In this document: in pieces, positions 1 through 8,704 of the stretch
Layout of the letters: every line of letters begins with the position of its first letter
Numbering within the stretch: position 1 is the stretch's first letter
Source of the DNA: Ekhidna sp051379705
Lineage (GTDB): Bacteria; Bacteroidota; Bacteroidia; Cytophagales; Cyclobacteriaceae
Reading direction: 5' to 3'
Assembly: GCF_051379705.1 (NCBI RefSeq)
Contig: NZ_CP179868.1
Location: forward strand, 2,480,001-2,544,000
DNA: 64,000 bases
Notes under the pieces: model-generated
Database searches by the model: none
Told to the model about the DNA's origin: nothing
Seen by the model: the letters and a program-made list of their open reading frames with translations, nothing else
Translations under genes and position numbers: made by a program

Positions 1-1401
1 CTCTATGTTGTAAGCTTTAACTACTTTGAATTGAGCATCAGTCAATTTCACATAGGCGATCCATTTGCTGTCAGGTGACCAAACTGGATTCATGGATCGG
101 TTGGGATGTGCATATCTCTCTGTATCAGCTTTCTTAGCCTCACCGGATTCGAGATTTAATACCCACATATTGAAATCCGTATCTGTATAGCTGATATACT
201 TACCATCCGGTGACCAGGTCGGACGAAAGTAAAATGTTGGGTTTGGTAACGGATAGGTTTTTTTGATTTTCGATCCGAATTGATCGCTAATCACAAGCTG
301 ATATTCTCCACTTCTATCAGTGAACCACGCAATTTCATTACCGTCCGGAGACCAAACAGGATATCGGTCCGCAAAAGATGATTTAGATATATTTCTCCAA
401 GATCCATTTTCTTTTGGGACAGTAAAAATCTCACCCCTATATTCGAAAAGTGCTCTTTTACCTGTTGGCGAAAGTGACGCATTTTGCATTGCACTTCCGG
501 ATGCATTGTCCCAGCGCTCGCGAGCCCAATTTAAATCTCCTTTCACTTTGATTTCCAACTGCTCACGATCTCCGGTCTTAGGATCGATTGAATGCAGATA
601 GCCACCTTGTTCATATACAATAAGGTCATTCGATGCATCAAGACTCTTCACATCAAATTGGGTGTGAAAGGTGATTTGAGTGTACGCCTTCGTCTCTAAG
701 TTGTATTTCCAGATATTACTCGTATAGTCTCTTTCCGATAGGAAATAAACCTCTCCACCAAACCAGACTGGATCAAGGTGTCTTTCTTTGTCAGGTTGGG
801 GCGTGGTTTGAAGCTCGTTGGTCTTCAGGTCCAGGATCCAAATGGGCATGGCCTGCCCTCCTCTATAATTTCGCCATTCCGGATCCCAGGAGGTGATCGG
901 GGTATAAGCAGCGTATTTACCATCCGGAGATATTTCTCCATAGGCGATTCTTGGAATGGACATCTCGGTCGGGAAGCCTCCATCCACGCTAACAGTATAA
1001 AACTTATTAAGCCGGGTGGGATGTCCTTTTCTGATGGATGCAAAAATCACCTTTCCGTCGGGTGACCAGCCTTGTACTCTGTCGGCGCCGGGATGATACG
1101 TCAGTCGTTTTGGAGCTCCACCTTCAACAGGAACTATAAACACATCAATGTTGCCATCGTACTGTCCACTGAAGGCGATCCATTTTCCATCGGTTGAAAA
1201 ATGTGGAAAAGACTCGGCTCCAATTGAGGTAGTTAATCTGGTAGCATCTCCGCCACTTCGATCAACAACCCAAAGGTCATTGGCATGTACAAAAACGATT
1301 TTGTCTTGGCTTACAGTAGGTTGACGAAGCAACATGGTGCCTTGTGAAAAAGCACAAAAAACACTTGCAAGAAATAGATTGGTAAAAAAAATCCTCTTCA
1401 T
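1..1401 (-). CDS. Tricorn-type protease, N-terminal beta-propeller part (truncated by window edge)
   Basis: The reading frame is open from an ATG at 1401 to the window edge, so only the N-terminal 467 residues are present. It begins with a cleavable signal peptide (MKRIFFTNLFLASVFCAFSQ) and continues with repeated PD40/WD40-like blades carrying WSPDGK or SPDGK signatures at least six times. This matches the N-terminal propellers of the tricorn/S41 protease homologues of Bacteroidota, which degrade peptides in the periplasm; the PDZ and S41 catalytic domains would lie beyond the edge. A TolB-like or amidohydrolase-linked propeller is possible because the catalytic part is not visible. It is encoded away from rocD, with 87 bases between the two. 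Confidence 0.75.
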   Translation of the reverse strand, partial: MKRIFFTNLFLASVFCAFSQGTMLLRQPTVSQDKIVFVHANDLWVVDRSGGDATRLTTSIGAESFPHFSTDGKWIAFSGQYDGNIDVFIVPVEGGAPKRLTYHPGADRVQGWSPDGKVIFASIRKGHPTRLNKFYTVSVDGGFPTEMSIPRIAYGEISPDGKYAAYTPITSWDPEWRNYRGGQAMPIWILDLKTNELQTTPQPDKERHLDPVWFGGEVYFLSERDYTSNIWKYNLETKAYTQITFHTQFDVKSLDASNDLIVYEQGGYLHSIDPKTGDREQLEIKVKGDLNWARERWDNASGSAMQNASLSPTGKRALFEYRGEIFTVPKENGSWRNISKSSFADRYPVWSPDGNEIAWFTDRSGEYQLVISDQFGSKIKKTYPLPNPTFYFRPTWSPDGKYISYTDTDFNMWVLNLESGEAKKADTERYAHPNRSMNPVWSPDSKWIAYVKLTDAQFKVVKAYNIE

Positions 1402-1488
1402 GATATATTAGGGTTAGGCTAATCAAGATAGCCATTCAGCCTATGTATCACAAAGAGAACTTTATGAATGGTAGATGCTTAGCAGTAC

Positions 1489-2766
1489 CTACTTTTCGAA
1501 TTCTGCGACAGTTTTTTCGATGATGTCGCAACATTCATGGAGCTGCTCTTCGGTCATCACCAAAGGAGGAGCAAACCTGATAATATTTCCATGTGTTGGC
1601 TTAGCAAGTAACCCATTGTCCTTTAATCTAACACAGATGTCCCATGCTGTGGAACTATCTTCAGAGTCATTAATTACAATTGCGTTTAGTAGACCTCTAC
1701 CTCGAACAAGGTTCACAAGATTTGATTTCTCAATCATATTGTTCATTCGATCTCTGAATATCTCGCCTAGCTTTCTGGCATTCTGTGTGAGTTTCTCATC
1801 TCGAATTACATTCATAGCTGCAACTCCAACAGCTCCCGCTACAGGGTTGCCGCCAAAAGTAGAGCCATGCTGTCCCGGCTGGATTACTTCCATAACTGTA
1901 TCATTGGCAAGTACTGCAGAAACCGGGTACGCGCCACCAGACAAAGCTTTTCCGAGGATCAAAATGTCAGGCTCTGTATAGGTGTCTTGTTTTTCACAAT
2001 GTCCCTCGCATGAGCAGTCGCCGCACACTCGAAGAAGAGCCCCTGTTCGGCCGATCCCGGTCTGCACTTCGTCTGCGATGAAAAGAACTCCATTTTCCTG
2101 GCAAAGTTCTTTTGCTCTTTTAATGTATCCTTCATCCGGAACCATTACTCCAGCCTCTCCTTGAATTGGCTCAACCAAAAATCCGGCAATATTCTCTCCT
2201 TGAAGCGTGCGTTCCAGTTCAGTGAGATCATTGTAAGGGATTCGAATGAAACCCGGTGTAAATGGACCAAAGTTTTTGTTTGCTACCGGGTCGTTTGAGA
2301 AAGAGACGATTGTTGTGGTTCTACCATGGAAATTATTGTCACAAACAACAATCTGCGCTTTGTTCTCATCTATTCCTTTTTTCTCATATGCCCATTTTCT
2401 ACAAAGCTTAATTGCGGTTTCCACCGCTTCCGCTCCAGTATTCATTGGGAGCACTTTGTCAAAACCGAAATACTCAGTAATAAATTTTTCGTAAGGGCCA
2501 AGAACATCGTTATAGAAAGCGCGCGAGGTTAACGTAAGCGTCTCCGCTTGTTTGGTCATTGCACCCACAATTGCAGGGTGGCAGTGACCTTGATTAACGG
2601 CAGAATACGCAGATAGAAAATCATAATACTGCCTTCCTTCTACATCCCAAACATGTACGCCATCACCTTTTGCCAACACCACAGGAAGTGGGTGGTAATT
2701 ATGGGCTCCATGCTTATCTTCCAGTTTTATTAAATCTTCGCTCGTCATTGTCTTATTTTCTAACAT
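1489..2766 (-). CDS. rocD: Ornithine--oxo-acid aminotransferase (ornithine aminotransferase)
   Basis: PLP-dependent class III aminotransferase of 425 residues, the usual length. It transfers the delta-amino group of ornithine to 2-oxoglutarate, giving glutamate semialdehyde and linking arginine and proline metabolism in the cytoplasm. Visible hallmarks are the substrate-site YDFLSAYSAVNQGHCHP stretch near residue 50, the cofactor aspartate segment LFIADEVQTGIGRTG near residue 230, the PLP lysine in ILGKALSGGAYPVSAV near residue 275, and GSTFGGNP near 305. A small Cys-rich insertion (CGDCSCEGHCEKQ) lies just before the PLP lysine. It is divergent from the DUF5522 gene, with 56 bases between the starts. 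Confidence 0.93.
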   Translation of the reverse strand: MLENKTMTSEDLIKLEDKHGAHNYHPLPVVLAKGDGVHVWDVEGRQYYDFLSAYSAVNQGHCHPAIVGAMTKQAETLTLTSRAFYNDVLGPYEKFITEYFGFDKVLPMNTGAEAVETAIKLCRKWAYEKKGIDENKAQIVVCDNNFHGRTTTIVSFSNDPVANKNFGPFTPGFIRIPYNDLTELERTLQGENIAGFLVEPIQGEAGVMVPDEGYIKRAKELCQENGVLFIADEVQTGIGRTGALLRVCGDCSCEGHCEKQDTYTEPDILILGKALSGGAYPVSAVLANDTVMEVIQPGQHGSTFGGNPVAGAVGVAAMNVIRDEKLTQNARKLGEIFRDRMNNMIEKSNLVNLVRGRGLLNAIVINDSEDSSTAWDICVRLKDNGLLAKPTHGNIIRFAPPLVMTEEQLHECCDIIEKTVAEFEK

Positions 2767-2822
2767 AGTTTTGCCGTTTATAATCTATTTGCAAGATTAA
2801 CAATTTAACTGCGGAGGCGCAA

Positions 2823-2969
2823 TTGAAACAGGACACAGAATCGGAAGATTATTATATAAATGAACAGGGACTTATGGTGTTTACGGAGAAGTTTCACCTG
2901 AAAAGAGGCTACTGCTGTGGAAGTGGCTGTTTACATTGTCCATATAATCATCAAAATGTCAGACAATAG
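2823..2969 (+). CDS. DUF5522 small cysteine-rich protein
   Basis: A 48-residue ORF from a TTG at 2823 with GGAGG seven bases upstream; no ATG is available before the conserved part and an in-frame stop lies at 2781. The product contains LKRGYCCGSGCLHCPY, the hallmark of the DUF5522 family of Bacteroidota, preceded by the typical YYINEQGLMVFTEKFH segment. Four cysteines in a CC-x3-C-x2-C arrangement suggest metal binding, but no function is established. The stop is followed directly by the rpmB promoter, whose TTTG begins at 2970. Confidence 0.8.
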   Translation: MKQDTESEDYYINEQGLMVFTEKFHLKRGYCCGSGCLHCPYNHQNVRQ

Positions 2970-3000
2970 TTTGCATATTGAATTGAAATCCCGATATTTG
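2970..3000 (+). promoter_or_regulatory. Predicted rpmB promoter
   Basis: TTTG at 2970-2973, a 19-base spacer and GATATTTG at 2993-3000 match the Bacteroidota -33/-7 consensus with one mismatch (G for T in TAnnTTTG). It starts 30 bases before the rpmB ATG. Confidence 0.6.
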
Positions 3001-3029
3001 CACTCCATTTTTGAAAACGGGATAGAAAG

Positions 3030-3269
3030 ATGTCAAAAGTTTGCGATATAACCGGTAAAAGACCACAAGTAGGAAACAACGTTTCTCACGCTAATAATAA
3101 GACCAAAAGAAGATTCAATCCGAATCTTCAGAAGAAGCGATTCTACATTCCTGAAGAGGATAAGTGGATTACTTTGAAAGTGTCTACTTCGGTGCTGAGA
3201 ACAATCAATAAAAACGGAATCACTTCTGTGCTTAAGAAAGCTAGAGCAAACGGAATGGTGATCAAATAA
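3030..3269 (+). CDS. rpmB: 50S ribosomal protein L28
   Basis: A 79-residue basic protein of the usual L28 length. The N-terminus MSKVCDITGKRPQVGNNVSH and the following NKTKRRFNPNLQKKRF segment are diagnostic of bacterial bL28, which binds 23S rRNA near the E site. It is a single-gene unit here, with its own promoter upstream and a strong terminator 25 bases after the stop. In many Bacteroidota rpmB, rpmG and DUF4295 are contiguous; here an aminopeptidase gene separates rpmB from the other two. Confidence 0.96.
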   Translation: MSKVCDITGKRPQVGNNVSHANNKTKRRFNPNLQKKRFYIPEEDKWITLKVSTSVLRTINKNGITSVLKKARANGMVIK

Positions 3270-3293
3270 TTGATTCTTTTAAAGAAATTGAAA

Positions 3294-3319
3294 CCCTGGC
3301 GTTACGTCAGGGTTTTTTT
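3294..3319 (+). terminator. Rho-independent terminator after rpmB
   Basis: CCCTGGCG (3294-3301), loop TTA, CGTCAGGG (3305-3312), then seven Ts. The stem has one G-T wobble. Confidence 0.9.
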
Positions 3320-3414
3320 ATGCCTTTTATCCAGTATTTCTGCCAGTGTTGGATTGGATTGGAATGTGTGATATCCAAGCGTATTATATTTAATGTTCCA
3401 AAAAAATAATTAAG

Positions 3415-4863
3415 ATGAAAAAAATTCTCACCCTGATTCTAATTGCTGTATCGATTGGAACACTTGCTCAAAACGAGCCCGATGATTTTCTAAAAACTGA
3501 ATTTCACATTGAACGGAGAGCATTAGTTAGAGAAAAGATGCCAGATAATTCAGTCGCTGTATTTTTTGCAAATCCTGTGAGGAATAGAGCCAATGATGTT
3601 GATTTTATATATCATCAAGACCCTAACTTTTTTTACCTAACCGGATACAGAGAACCGCATGCAGTTCTGATGATTTTTAAAGAAGAGCAAGAAGGCCCTG
3701 AAGGCAGCTACAAAGAGATTATTTTCATCCAACCACGTAATGCCATGGCTGAGATGTGGACAGGAAGAAGAATGGGAATTGGGGGAGTTAAAGAAAAGCT
3801 AGCCTTTAATCAGGTTTTCAATAACACCGACTTTGAAGCTTATAATATTGATTTTTCAAAGTTTGATAAGGTGCTATTCTACGACTTTTTTAATGATGTT
3901 CGCGACACAAGAGCTGAAGGAGATCTCTATGATTTGATTGTTTCATTTAAAAGTAAATCAGGATACCCAACAGAAGGAGACTTAACTATAGAGTCAGCTG
4001 CCAATAATCTGGACATGGAAACGCTGGATCAGATCATGACGGATTTGAGAGGTATAAAAACAGAGGATGAGATCGAGTTACTTAGAAAAGCTGTTGATAT
4101 TTCCTGCATAGCACAAGCAGAAGTGATGAAGGCCATGAAGCCGGGAATGAGCGAGCGTGAAGTTCAGGGTATTCATGAGTTCATTTTCAAAAAGTATCAA
4201 GCAGAGTATGAAGGATATCCGTCAATTGTGGGGGAAGGAAACAACGGGTGTATTCTTCATTACATAGAAAATTATAAACCTGAGATCAGCAGTGACAAAA
4301 TGATCCTTATGGATTTGGGTGCCGAATACCATGGTTATACAGCAGATGTAACAAGAACGATTCCTGTTGATGGATCCTTTTCTGAAGAAGAAAAAGCAAT
4401 TTATGATTTGGTTTATAAAGCTCAGAATGAAGCAATCAAAGCTGCAAAGCCAGGCTTGAATATCGGAAGAGATTTGGATGCTGCAATTGCGCGAAAAATC
4501 ATCAACGAAGGCTTAGTGGAATTAGGCATTATCGAAAGTGCAGATGAGCGTCACTTATATTATCCACATGGACTGGGTCATCACATCGGATTGGATGTAC
4601 ATGATAAGGGAAATTATGAATATCTGGAGCCGGGAATGGCTATCACAATCGAGCCTGGAATATATATTCCAGAAGGTGCAAAATGCGATGAAAAGTGGTG
4701 GGGAATTGCAGTTCGAATCGAGGACTGCATTCTAATCACAGAAGATGGAAACGAGCTTTTATCTGATCTGGCGCCTCGAAAAAGCGAGGAAATAGAGGAG
4801 CTGATGAAAGAGCCAAGTCCATTAGACGCATTTGTATTACCAGAGCTCGGAGAAGACAAATAA
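3415..4863 (+). CDS. pepP: Xaa-Pro aminopeptidase (aminopeptidase P family, M24B), secreted
   Basis: The 482-residue protein has a signal peptide (residues 1-18, ending in LAQ), so it probably acts in the periplasm, removing N-terminal residues that precede proline. The N-terminal creatinase-like domain spans about 25-190 and the C-terminal pita-bread metallopeptidase domain about 215-455. Dinuclear metal ligands are visible in order: MDLGAEYHGYTADVTRT (two Asp), HGLGHHIGLDVHD (His), TIEPGIY (Glu) and RIEDCILIT (Glu). It stands alone between the rpmB terminator and the rpmG promoter; a weak TATATTTA element lies at 3385-3392. Confidence 0.92.
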   Translation: MKKILTLILIAVSIGTLAQNEPDDFLKTEFHIERRALVREKMPDNSVAVFFANPVRNRANDVDFIYHQDPNFFYLTGYREPHAVLMIFKEEQEGPEGSYKEIIFIQPRNAMAEMWTGRRMGIGGVKEKLAFNQVFNNTDFEAYNIDFSKFDKVLFYDFFNDVRDTRAEGDLYDLIVSFKSKSGYPTEGDLTIESAANNLDMETLDQIMTDLRGIKTEDEIELLRKAVDISCIAQAEVMKAMKPGMSEREVQGIHEFIFKKYQAEYEGYPSIVGEGNNGCILHYIENYKPEISSDKMILMDLGAEYHGYTADVTRTIPVDGSFSEEEKAIYDLVYKAQNEAIKAAKPGLNIGRDLDAAIARKIINEGLVELGIIESADERHLYYPHGLGHHIGLDVHDKGNYEYLEPGMAITIEPGIYIPEGAKCDEKWWGIAVRIEDCILITEDGNELLSDLAPRKSEEIEELMKEPSPLDAFVLPELGEDK

Positions 4864-4925
4864 TGAATCCTTTAGAATTAGTTAAAAATAGCTGAACTAA
4901 CGTTTTTAAAATCAACTAATTCTAC

Positions 4926-4933
4926 TACATTTG
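4926..4933 (+). promoter_or_regulatory. Predicted -7 element of the rpmG promoter
   Basis: TACATTTG is a perfect TAnnTTTG match 59 bases upstream of rpmG. The -33 region, around 4903, is a T run rather than TTG. Confidence 0.55.
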
Positions 4934-4992
4934 CACTCCTTTTTAAAAGCCGAAGCATTTGCGAAGGCGTTTTTTGGAAAAGACAAAATAAA

Positions 4993-5175
4993 ATGGCGAA
5001 GAAAGGAAATAGAGTCCAAGTAATTCTTGAGTGCACAGAGCACAAAACCAGTGGTCTTCCGGGCACGAGCCGGTACATCACTACCAAGAACAGAAAAAAC
5101 ACTCCTGATCGAATTGAGTTGAAGAAATATAACTCGATCATGAGAAAGTATACAGTACACAAAGAAATTAAGTAA
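4993..5175 (+). CDS. rpmG: 50S ribosomal protein L33
   Basis: A 60-residue basic protein beginning MAKKGNRVQVILECTEHK, with the TSRYITTKNRKNTPDRIELKK core typical of bL33 in Bacteroidota. The four zinc-ribbon cysteines of the C+ form are absent (only Cys14 is present), so this is a zinc-independent C- type. It is two bases from the DUF4295 gene and certainly co-transcribed with it. Confidence 0.95.
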   Translation: MAKKGNRVQVILECTEHKTSGLPGTSRYITTKNRKNTPDRIELKKYNSIMRKYTVHKEIK

Positions 5176-5177
5176 CC

Positions 5178-5327
5178 ATGGCAAAGAAAGTAGTAGCAAC
5201 TCTTAAGCAACCAGGTGGAGCGAAATATGCCAAAGTGATCAAAGCGATCAAAGGCGATAACGGATCTTATACGTACAGAGAAGAAATGGTTCTCGAGGGT
5301 GACGTAAAAGATACGCTAGCGAAGTAA
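5178..5327 (+). CDS. DUF4295 protein, Bacteroidota-specific ribosome-associated small protein
   Basis: A 49-residue basic protein starting MAKKVVATLKQPGGAKYAKV and ending in LAK. It starts two bases after the rpmG stop. DUF4295 is found next to rpmG across Bacteroidota. I recall that structural work on a Flavobacterium ribosome described an extra large-subunit protein called bL38 that corresponds to this family; I could not verify this here. The linkage to rpmG and the composition support a ribosomal role. Confidence 0.88.
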   Translation: MAKKVVATLKQPGGAKYAKVIKAIKGDNGSYTYREEMVLEGDVKDTLAK

Positions 5328-5350
5328 GAAATTAAATCCTAAAAGAAGGA

Positions 5351-5387
5351 AGCCGCTCCGACGTATAAGTCAGAGTGGCTTTTTTTA
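5351..5387 (+). terminator. Rho-independent terminator after rpmG-DUF4295
   Basis: A 12-base stem (AGCCGCTCCGAC, loop GTATAA, GTCAGAGTGGCT) with one mismatch, followed by seven Ts. It ends 33 bases before ftsY, so some read-through into ftsY is possible. Confidence 0.88.
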
Positions 5388-5420
5388 TATTCACCAATAT
5401 CACCTAATCCAGTAAAACCA

Positions 5421-6374
5421 ATGGGTCTAAAAAGCTTTTTTTCTAAAGACAAAAAAGAGTCTCTTGACAAAGGACTCGAAAAGTCGAAACAGAACTTTTT
5501 CACCAAGCTGAATAAAGCAGTAGTTGGAAAATCTACTGTAGATGCTGACGTATTAGACGAATTGGAAGAGGTACTCATCACTTCAGATGTTGGCGTAGAA
5601 ACTACCGTCAAGATCATTGATCGGATAGAAGAACGAGTAGCGAAAGACAAGTACTTAAATACTTCTGAGCTCAATCGGATACTTCGTGAGGAAATAGCAG
5701 GCCTGCTTTCAGAAAACAATACCAAAGACCTAGTTGATTTCGACATTCCTCAAATTGACGGGCCGTATGTGATACTCGTCGTAGGGGTCAACGGTGTCGG
5801 GAAAACAACTACCATTGGAAAGCTAGCCTCTCAATTTAAGGCACTGGGAAAAAATGTTATTCTTGGAGCAGCTGATACTTTTAGAGCAGCAGCAGTTGAT
5901 CAATTGATTATGTGGGGCGATCGTGTTGGTGTACCTGTAGTTTCTAAAGGAATGAATACCGATCCTGCGGCAGTAGCTTTTGAAGCAGCCAAACGAGGAA
6001 AAGAAGAGAACGCAGACGTGGTGATTATAGATACCGCAGGAAGACTCCATACCAAGGTAAACCTGATGAATGAGCTTTCTAAAATCAAGAATGTAGTTCA
6101 GAAATTTATACCCGAGGCGCCTCACGATGTGATGTTGGTATTGGATGGTAGCACAGGACAGAATGCATTTATTCAGGCAAAAGAGTTTACAAAGGCAACG
6201 GATGTCACATCTCTTGCAATTACCAAACTGGACGGAACAGCAAAAGGTGGGGTGGTCATTGGAATTTCTGACCAGTTCAAAATTCCGGTCAAATACATAG
6301 GTGTGGGAGAAAAAGTGGAAGACCTGCAGGTATTTAATAAGACTGAATTTGTAGATTCCTTTTTCAAAAATTAA
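5421..6374 (+). CDS. ftsY: Signal recognition particle receptor FtsY
   Basis: SRP-family GTPase of 317 residues that docks SRP-ribosome complexes at the inner membrane for co-translational insertion. The N-domain helical bundle spans about 20-100 and the NG GTPase domain about 115-315. Motifs seen are GVNGVGKTTTIGKLA (G1, near residue 122), DTFRAAAVDQL (G2), IDTAGRLHTK (G3), TKLDGTAKGG (G4) and YIGVGEKVEDLQVF (G5/closing loop). The long acidic A-domain of enteric FtsY is absent, as is usual in this phylum. The histidine kinase gene begins 17 bases downstream. Confidence 0.96.
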   Translation: MGLKSFFSKDKKESLDKGLEKSKQNFFTKLNKAVVGKSTVDADVLDELEEVLITSDVGVETTVKIIDRIEERVAKDKYLNTSELNRILREEIAGLLSENNTKDLVDFDIPQIDGPYVILVVGVNGVGKTTTIGKLASQFKALGKNVILGAADTFRAAAVDQLIMWGDRVGVPVVSKGMNTDPAAVAFEAAKRGKEENADVVIIDTAGRLHTKVNLMNELSKIKNVVQKFIPEAPHDVMLVLDGSTGQNAFIQAKEFTKATDVTSLAITKLDGTAKGGVVIGISDQFKIPVKYIGVGEKVEDLQVFNKTEFVDSFFKN

Positions 6375-6391
6375 AAGCTACCTTGTAGCTA

Positions 6392-8329
6392 ATGAAGAAG
6401 TACGCCATCTTTTTCACGAGAGGTTTTATTCTATTATTGGCTTTGATTCCTTTTTCAAGTCTGAGCCAGACAGTTCTTTTGGATAGCTTGCTAAGCCGTT
6501 ATAATTCAAGTAATGATAAGCAAGAAAGGCTAACATTATTACGCTCAATAACTGCCGAAGAACCGGAAACCAATCAAAAAATTGTCTATGCAAATGAGCT
6601 GCTCGAACTGGCAAGAAAGAACAATTCCTATTTTTTCGAACATTCAGCGGAGCTGCAACTAGGTGTAGGTTATCGATTCATGGGTGATTTAGCTCAAAGC
6701 CTCACCCATTTATTAGCATCGCTGGAAATTGCAGAAAGTAATAACGATGAAACATTAATCGGTTCATCCCTGGGAGAAATTGCAGCCACGTATGCAAGCC
6801 AGGGAGACATTAAAGCTTCGGTTCAATTTTCCGACAGAACCATCGATATTTTTAGAAATAGGAAGGATACATTGAACCTTTCGATTGCCTTGCTCAATAC
6901 GGGGTATGATTATTATACACTCGGTGAGTTTGATGCTTCAATCATGTACGGCAGAGAGGCAGAGCGCTTAGTCTCCACTTTTTCTGAATTGACCACAAAC
7001 AGACGAAAATCTCTACTTGCATATATTCGTGGAAACATGGCAATAACGCAAGCAGCCCTTGGAATGAAAACGCAAGCAGTAGAGGCGCTGAACGAAAGCA
7101 TTGAAAATCTAAGATCAATAGAAGACTACTATGCTGTTGCTGATTTTTTAAAATTTTTGGGAGAGGTAGAATTTGAAATTGGAAAGATCGATAAGGCAGA
7201 AGAAAGTGCCACCGAAGCGCTCACTTTAGCTCAAACCTATGGCTTGACAGAACTCAATAGAGATCTGAATTTATTACTCTACCGTATCAATGCATCAAAA
7301 GAAGAATTTAAAGAAGCACTGGACTATCATTTGATATACTCGGAGTTAGCAGATTCGATAGAGAATAAAAATGTAATTAGGCAAATGGCTAAGCAAAGAT
7401 CGGCCTTTGAGTTAGCGCAAAAGCAGTCCGAGGTTGAACTACTAAGAGTTCAAAAGAAGAATCAACAAGCCGTTATTGTAACGGCGACTGTTGTTGTATT
7501 TGCGTTCGCGATACTAGTCATTGTAATTTTCGTTTACTACCGATCTAAAATACGAGTGAACCGAGTTCTTAAACGTCAAAAAGTGGCTTTGGAAAGGCTC
7601 AACGAAACCAAGGATAAATTCTTTTCTATTATATCACATGATCTCAGAGGCCCTGTCAGTTCACTCTTTGGGGTGAGTGGCCTTATCAGGCACTTCGTAA
7701 AAGAAAAAAACAATGATCAACTTTTGGAGATGGCTGATCACATGGAGACATCTGTAGAGAGACTTTCCAATCTACTTGATCAGTTGCTGAACTGGGCTAT
7801 GCAGCAGCAGGGACACTTTCCCAACGTTCCTGAGAAAGTAAATATTACAGAGATGATCACAGAAATAAATGGGATGTTTTCGAATATGGCCAATGGCAAG
7901 CAGGTGTCATTATCATCCTACATTTCTGAGCCAATCCTTCTTTGGGTAGATCGAAATAGCGTGCATACCATTTTTAGAAATCTGATTAATAATGCGATCA
8001 AATTCACACCGGAAGGTGGAAGTATTGAAGTGGAGGCAAAGATTGGTAATGAGATGGTTGAAATTTCGGTTTCTGATTCTGGTATCGGAATCCCTCAGTC
8101 AAAACTTGATAAGTTGTTTAATCTGGATGGAGAAGGAGCGACTTATGGAACTGCCGGGGAGAAAGGTCTGGGCCTGGGTTTGCAGTTAGTGAAGGAGTTT
8201 ATGGACATGAACAATGGTTCAATATCTGCGAAGAGCAACGAAGGTGAAGGCACCACATTTTTAGTGAAACTCCCGCTGTTTGATAAAAGCGAGGTTCCCG
8301 ACAAGGAATTGGTGAAACCTATTCAGTGA
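6392..8329 (+). CDS. TPR-containing sensor histidine kinase
   Basis: The 645-residue membrane kinase has a signal/anchor segment (about 1-26), periplasmic TPR-like helical repeats (about 55-330), a short coiled coil, a transmembrane helix (about 375-398; VIVTATVVVFAFAILVIVIF), a second coiled coil, HisKA with phospho-acceptor His near 416 (FFSIISHDLRGP) and HATPase_c (N box FRNLINNAIKFTPEGG, G1 VSDSGIGIP, G2 GEKGLGLGLQLV). The stimulus is unknown; TPR sensors of this design are common in Bacteroidota. It lies 17 bases after ftsY, so probably shares its transcript, and its last 11 bases overlap a convergent response regulator gene. Confidence 0.9.
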   Translation: MKKYAIFFTRGFILLLALIPFSSLSQTVLLDSLLSRYNSSNDKQERLTLLRSITAEEPETNQKIVYANELLELARKNNSYFFEHSAELQLGVGYRFMGDLAQSLTHLLASLEIAESNNDETLIGSSLGEIAATYASQGDIKASVQFSDRTIDIFRNRKDTLNLSIALLNTGYDYYTLGEFDASIMYGREAERLVSTFSELTTNRRKSLLAYIRGNMAITQAALGMKTQAVEALNESIENLRSIEDYYAVADFLKFLGEVEFEIGKIDKAEESATEALTLAQTYGLTELNRDLNLLLYRINASKEEFKEALDYHLIYSELADSIENKNVIRQMAKQRSAFELAQKQSEVELLRVQKKNQQAVIVTATVVVFAFAILVIVIFVYYRSKIRVNRVLKRQKVALERLNETKDKFFSIISHDLRGPVSSLFGVSGLIRHFVKEKNNDQLLEMADHMETSVERLSNLLDQLLNWAMQQQGHFPNVPEKVNITEMITEINGMFSNMANGKQVSLSSYISEPILLWVDRNSVHTIFRNLINNAIKFTPEGGSIEVEAKIGNEMVEISVSDSGIGIPQSKLDKLFNLDGEGATYGTAGEKGLGLGLQLVKEFMDMNNGSISAKSNEGEGTTFLVKLPLFDKSEVPDKELVKPIQ

Positions 8330-8672
8330 CTACATCCTCTATTACTTTTCGAAGGAGTTCTTGAGTTAAGCTTACCTTTCTGATATACTTATCAATTTTC
8401 AATTTCTTTTCCCTGGCAGGTTGATTGACATGAGCGGAAATCATTACAATTTTTGGCTTTTTGTCCAAGGTGTCCAAAGTCTCAAACCCATCGAGGTAGG
8501 GCATTTCAAGATCGATTAGTAAAACATCTGGCTTTTTCTTTACGACCTGCATTATGCCATTCACAGGGTTGGGATGTGTACTTATCAGCTCCATATTATC
8601 ATATTTATCAAAATATGAAGAAATCATCTGCAAGAATAAGGGATCATCATCAATAGCAATACACGTGATCAT
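8319..8672 (-). CDS. Stand-alone response regulator receiver protein
   Basis: A 117-residue single REC domain with no output domain. It shows the acidic pocket (IAIDDDPLF, residues 5-13), the phospho-acceptor Asp in LLIDLEMPYLDGF near residue 55, the conserved Ser in VMISAHVN, and a lysine near YIRKVSL in place of the canonical KP. It is transcribed toward the TPR histidine kinase and overlaps its 3' end by 11 bases; a functional pairing with that kinase is plausible but unproven. It follows the DUF6134 gene after 32 bases and probably shares its transcript. Confidence 0.85.
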   Translation of the reverse strand: MITCIAIDDDPLFLQMISSYFDKYDNMELISTHPNPVNGIMQVVKKKPDVLLIDLEMPYLDGFETLDTLDKKPKIVMISAHVNQPAREKKLKIDKYIRKVSLTQELLRKVIEDVVTE

Positions 8673-8704
8673 GGCTAGGAAAATTTATGGAAAAATAGTG
8701 ATTT

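Noticed and set aside
2008..2035. Cys-rich insertion in rocD as a zinc site of special interest
   Set aside because: Similar Cys-containing insertions occur in ornithine aminotransferases of related bacteria as far as I recall, so I do not claim novelty.
4871..4887. TTTAGAATTAGTTAAAA upstream of rpmG, resembling a copy of the metal palindrome
   Set aside because: Only the left half matches; the right half lacks TCTAAA, and it sits 39 bases upstream of the -7 element. Likely chance in AT-rich DNA.
4878..5210. 110- and 95-codon minus-strand ORFs over rpmG and DUF4295
   Set aside because: Shadow frames of ribosomal protein genes with no recognisable motif.
8319..8672. Treating the receiver-only protein as the proven partner of the TPR kinase
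   Set aside because: They are convergent and on separate transcripts; proximity alone does not establish the pairing.
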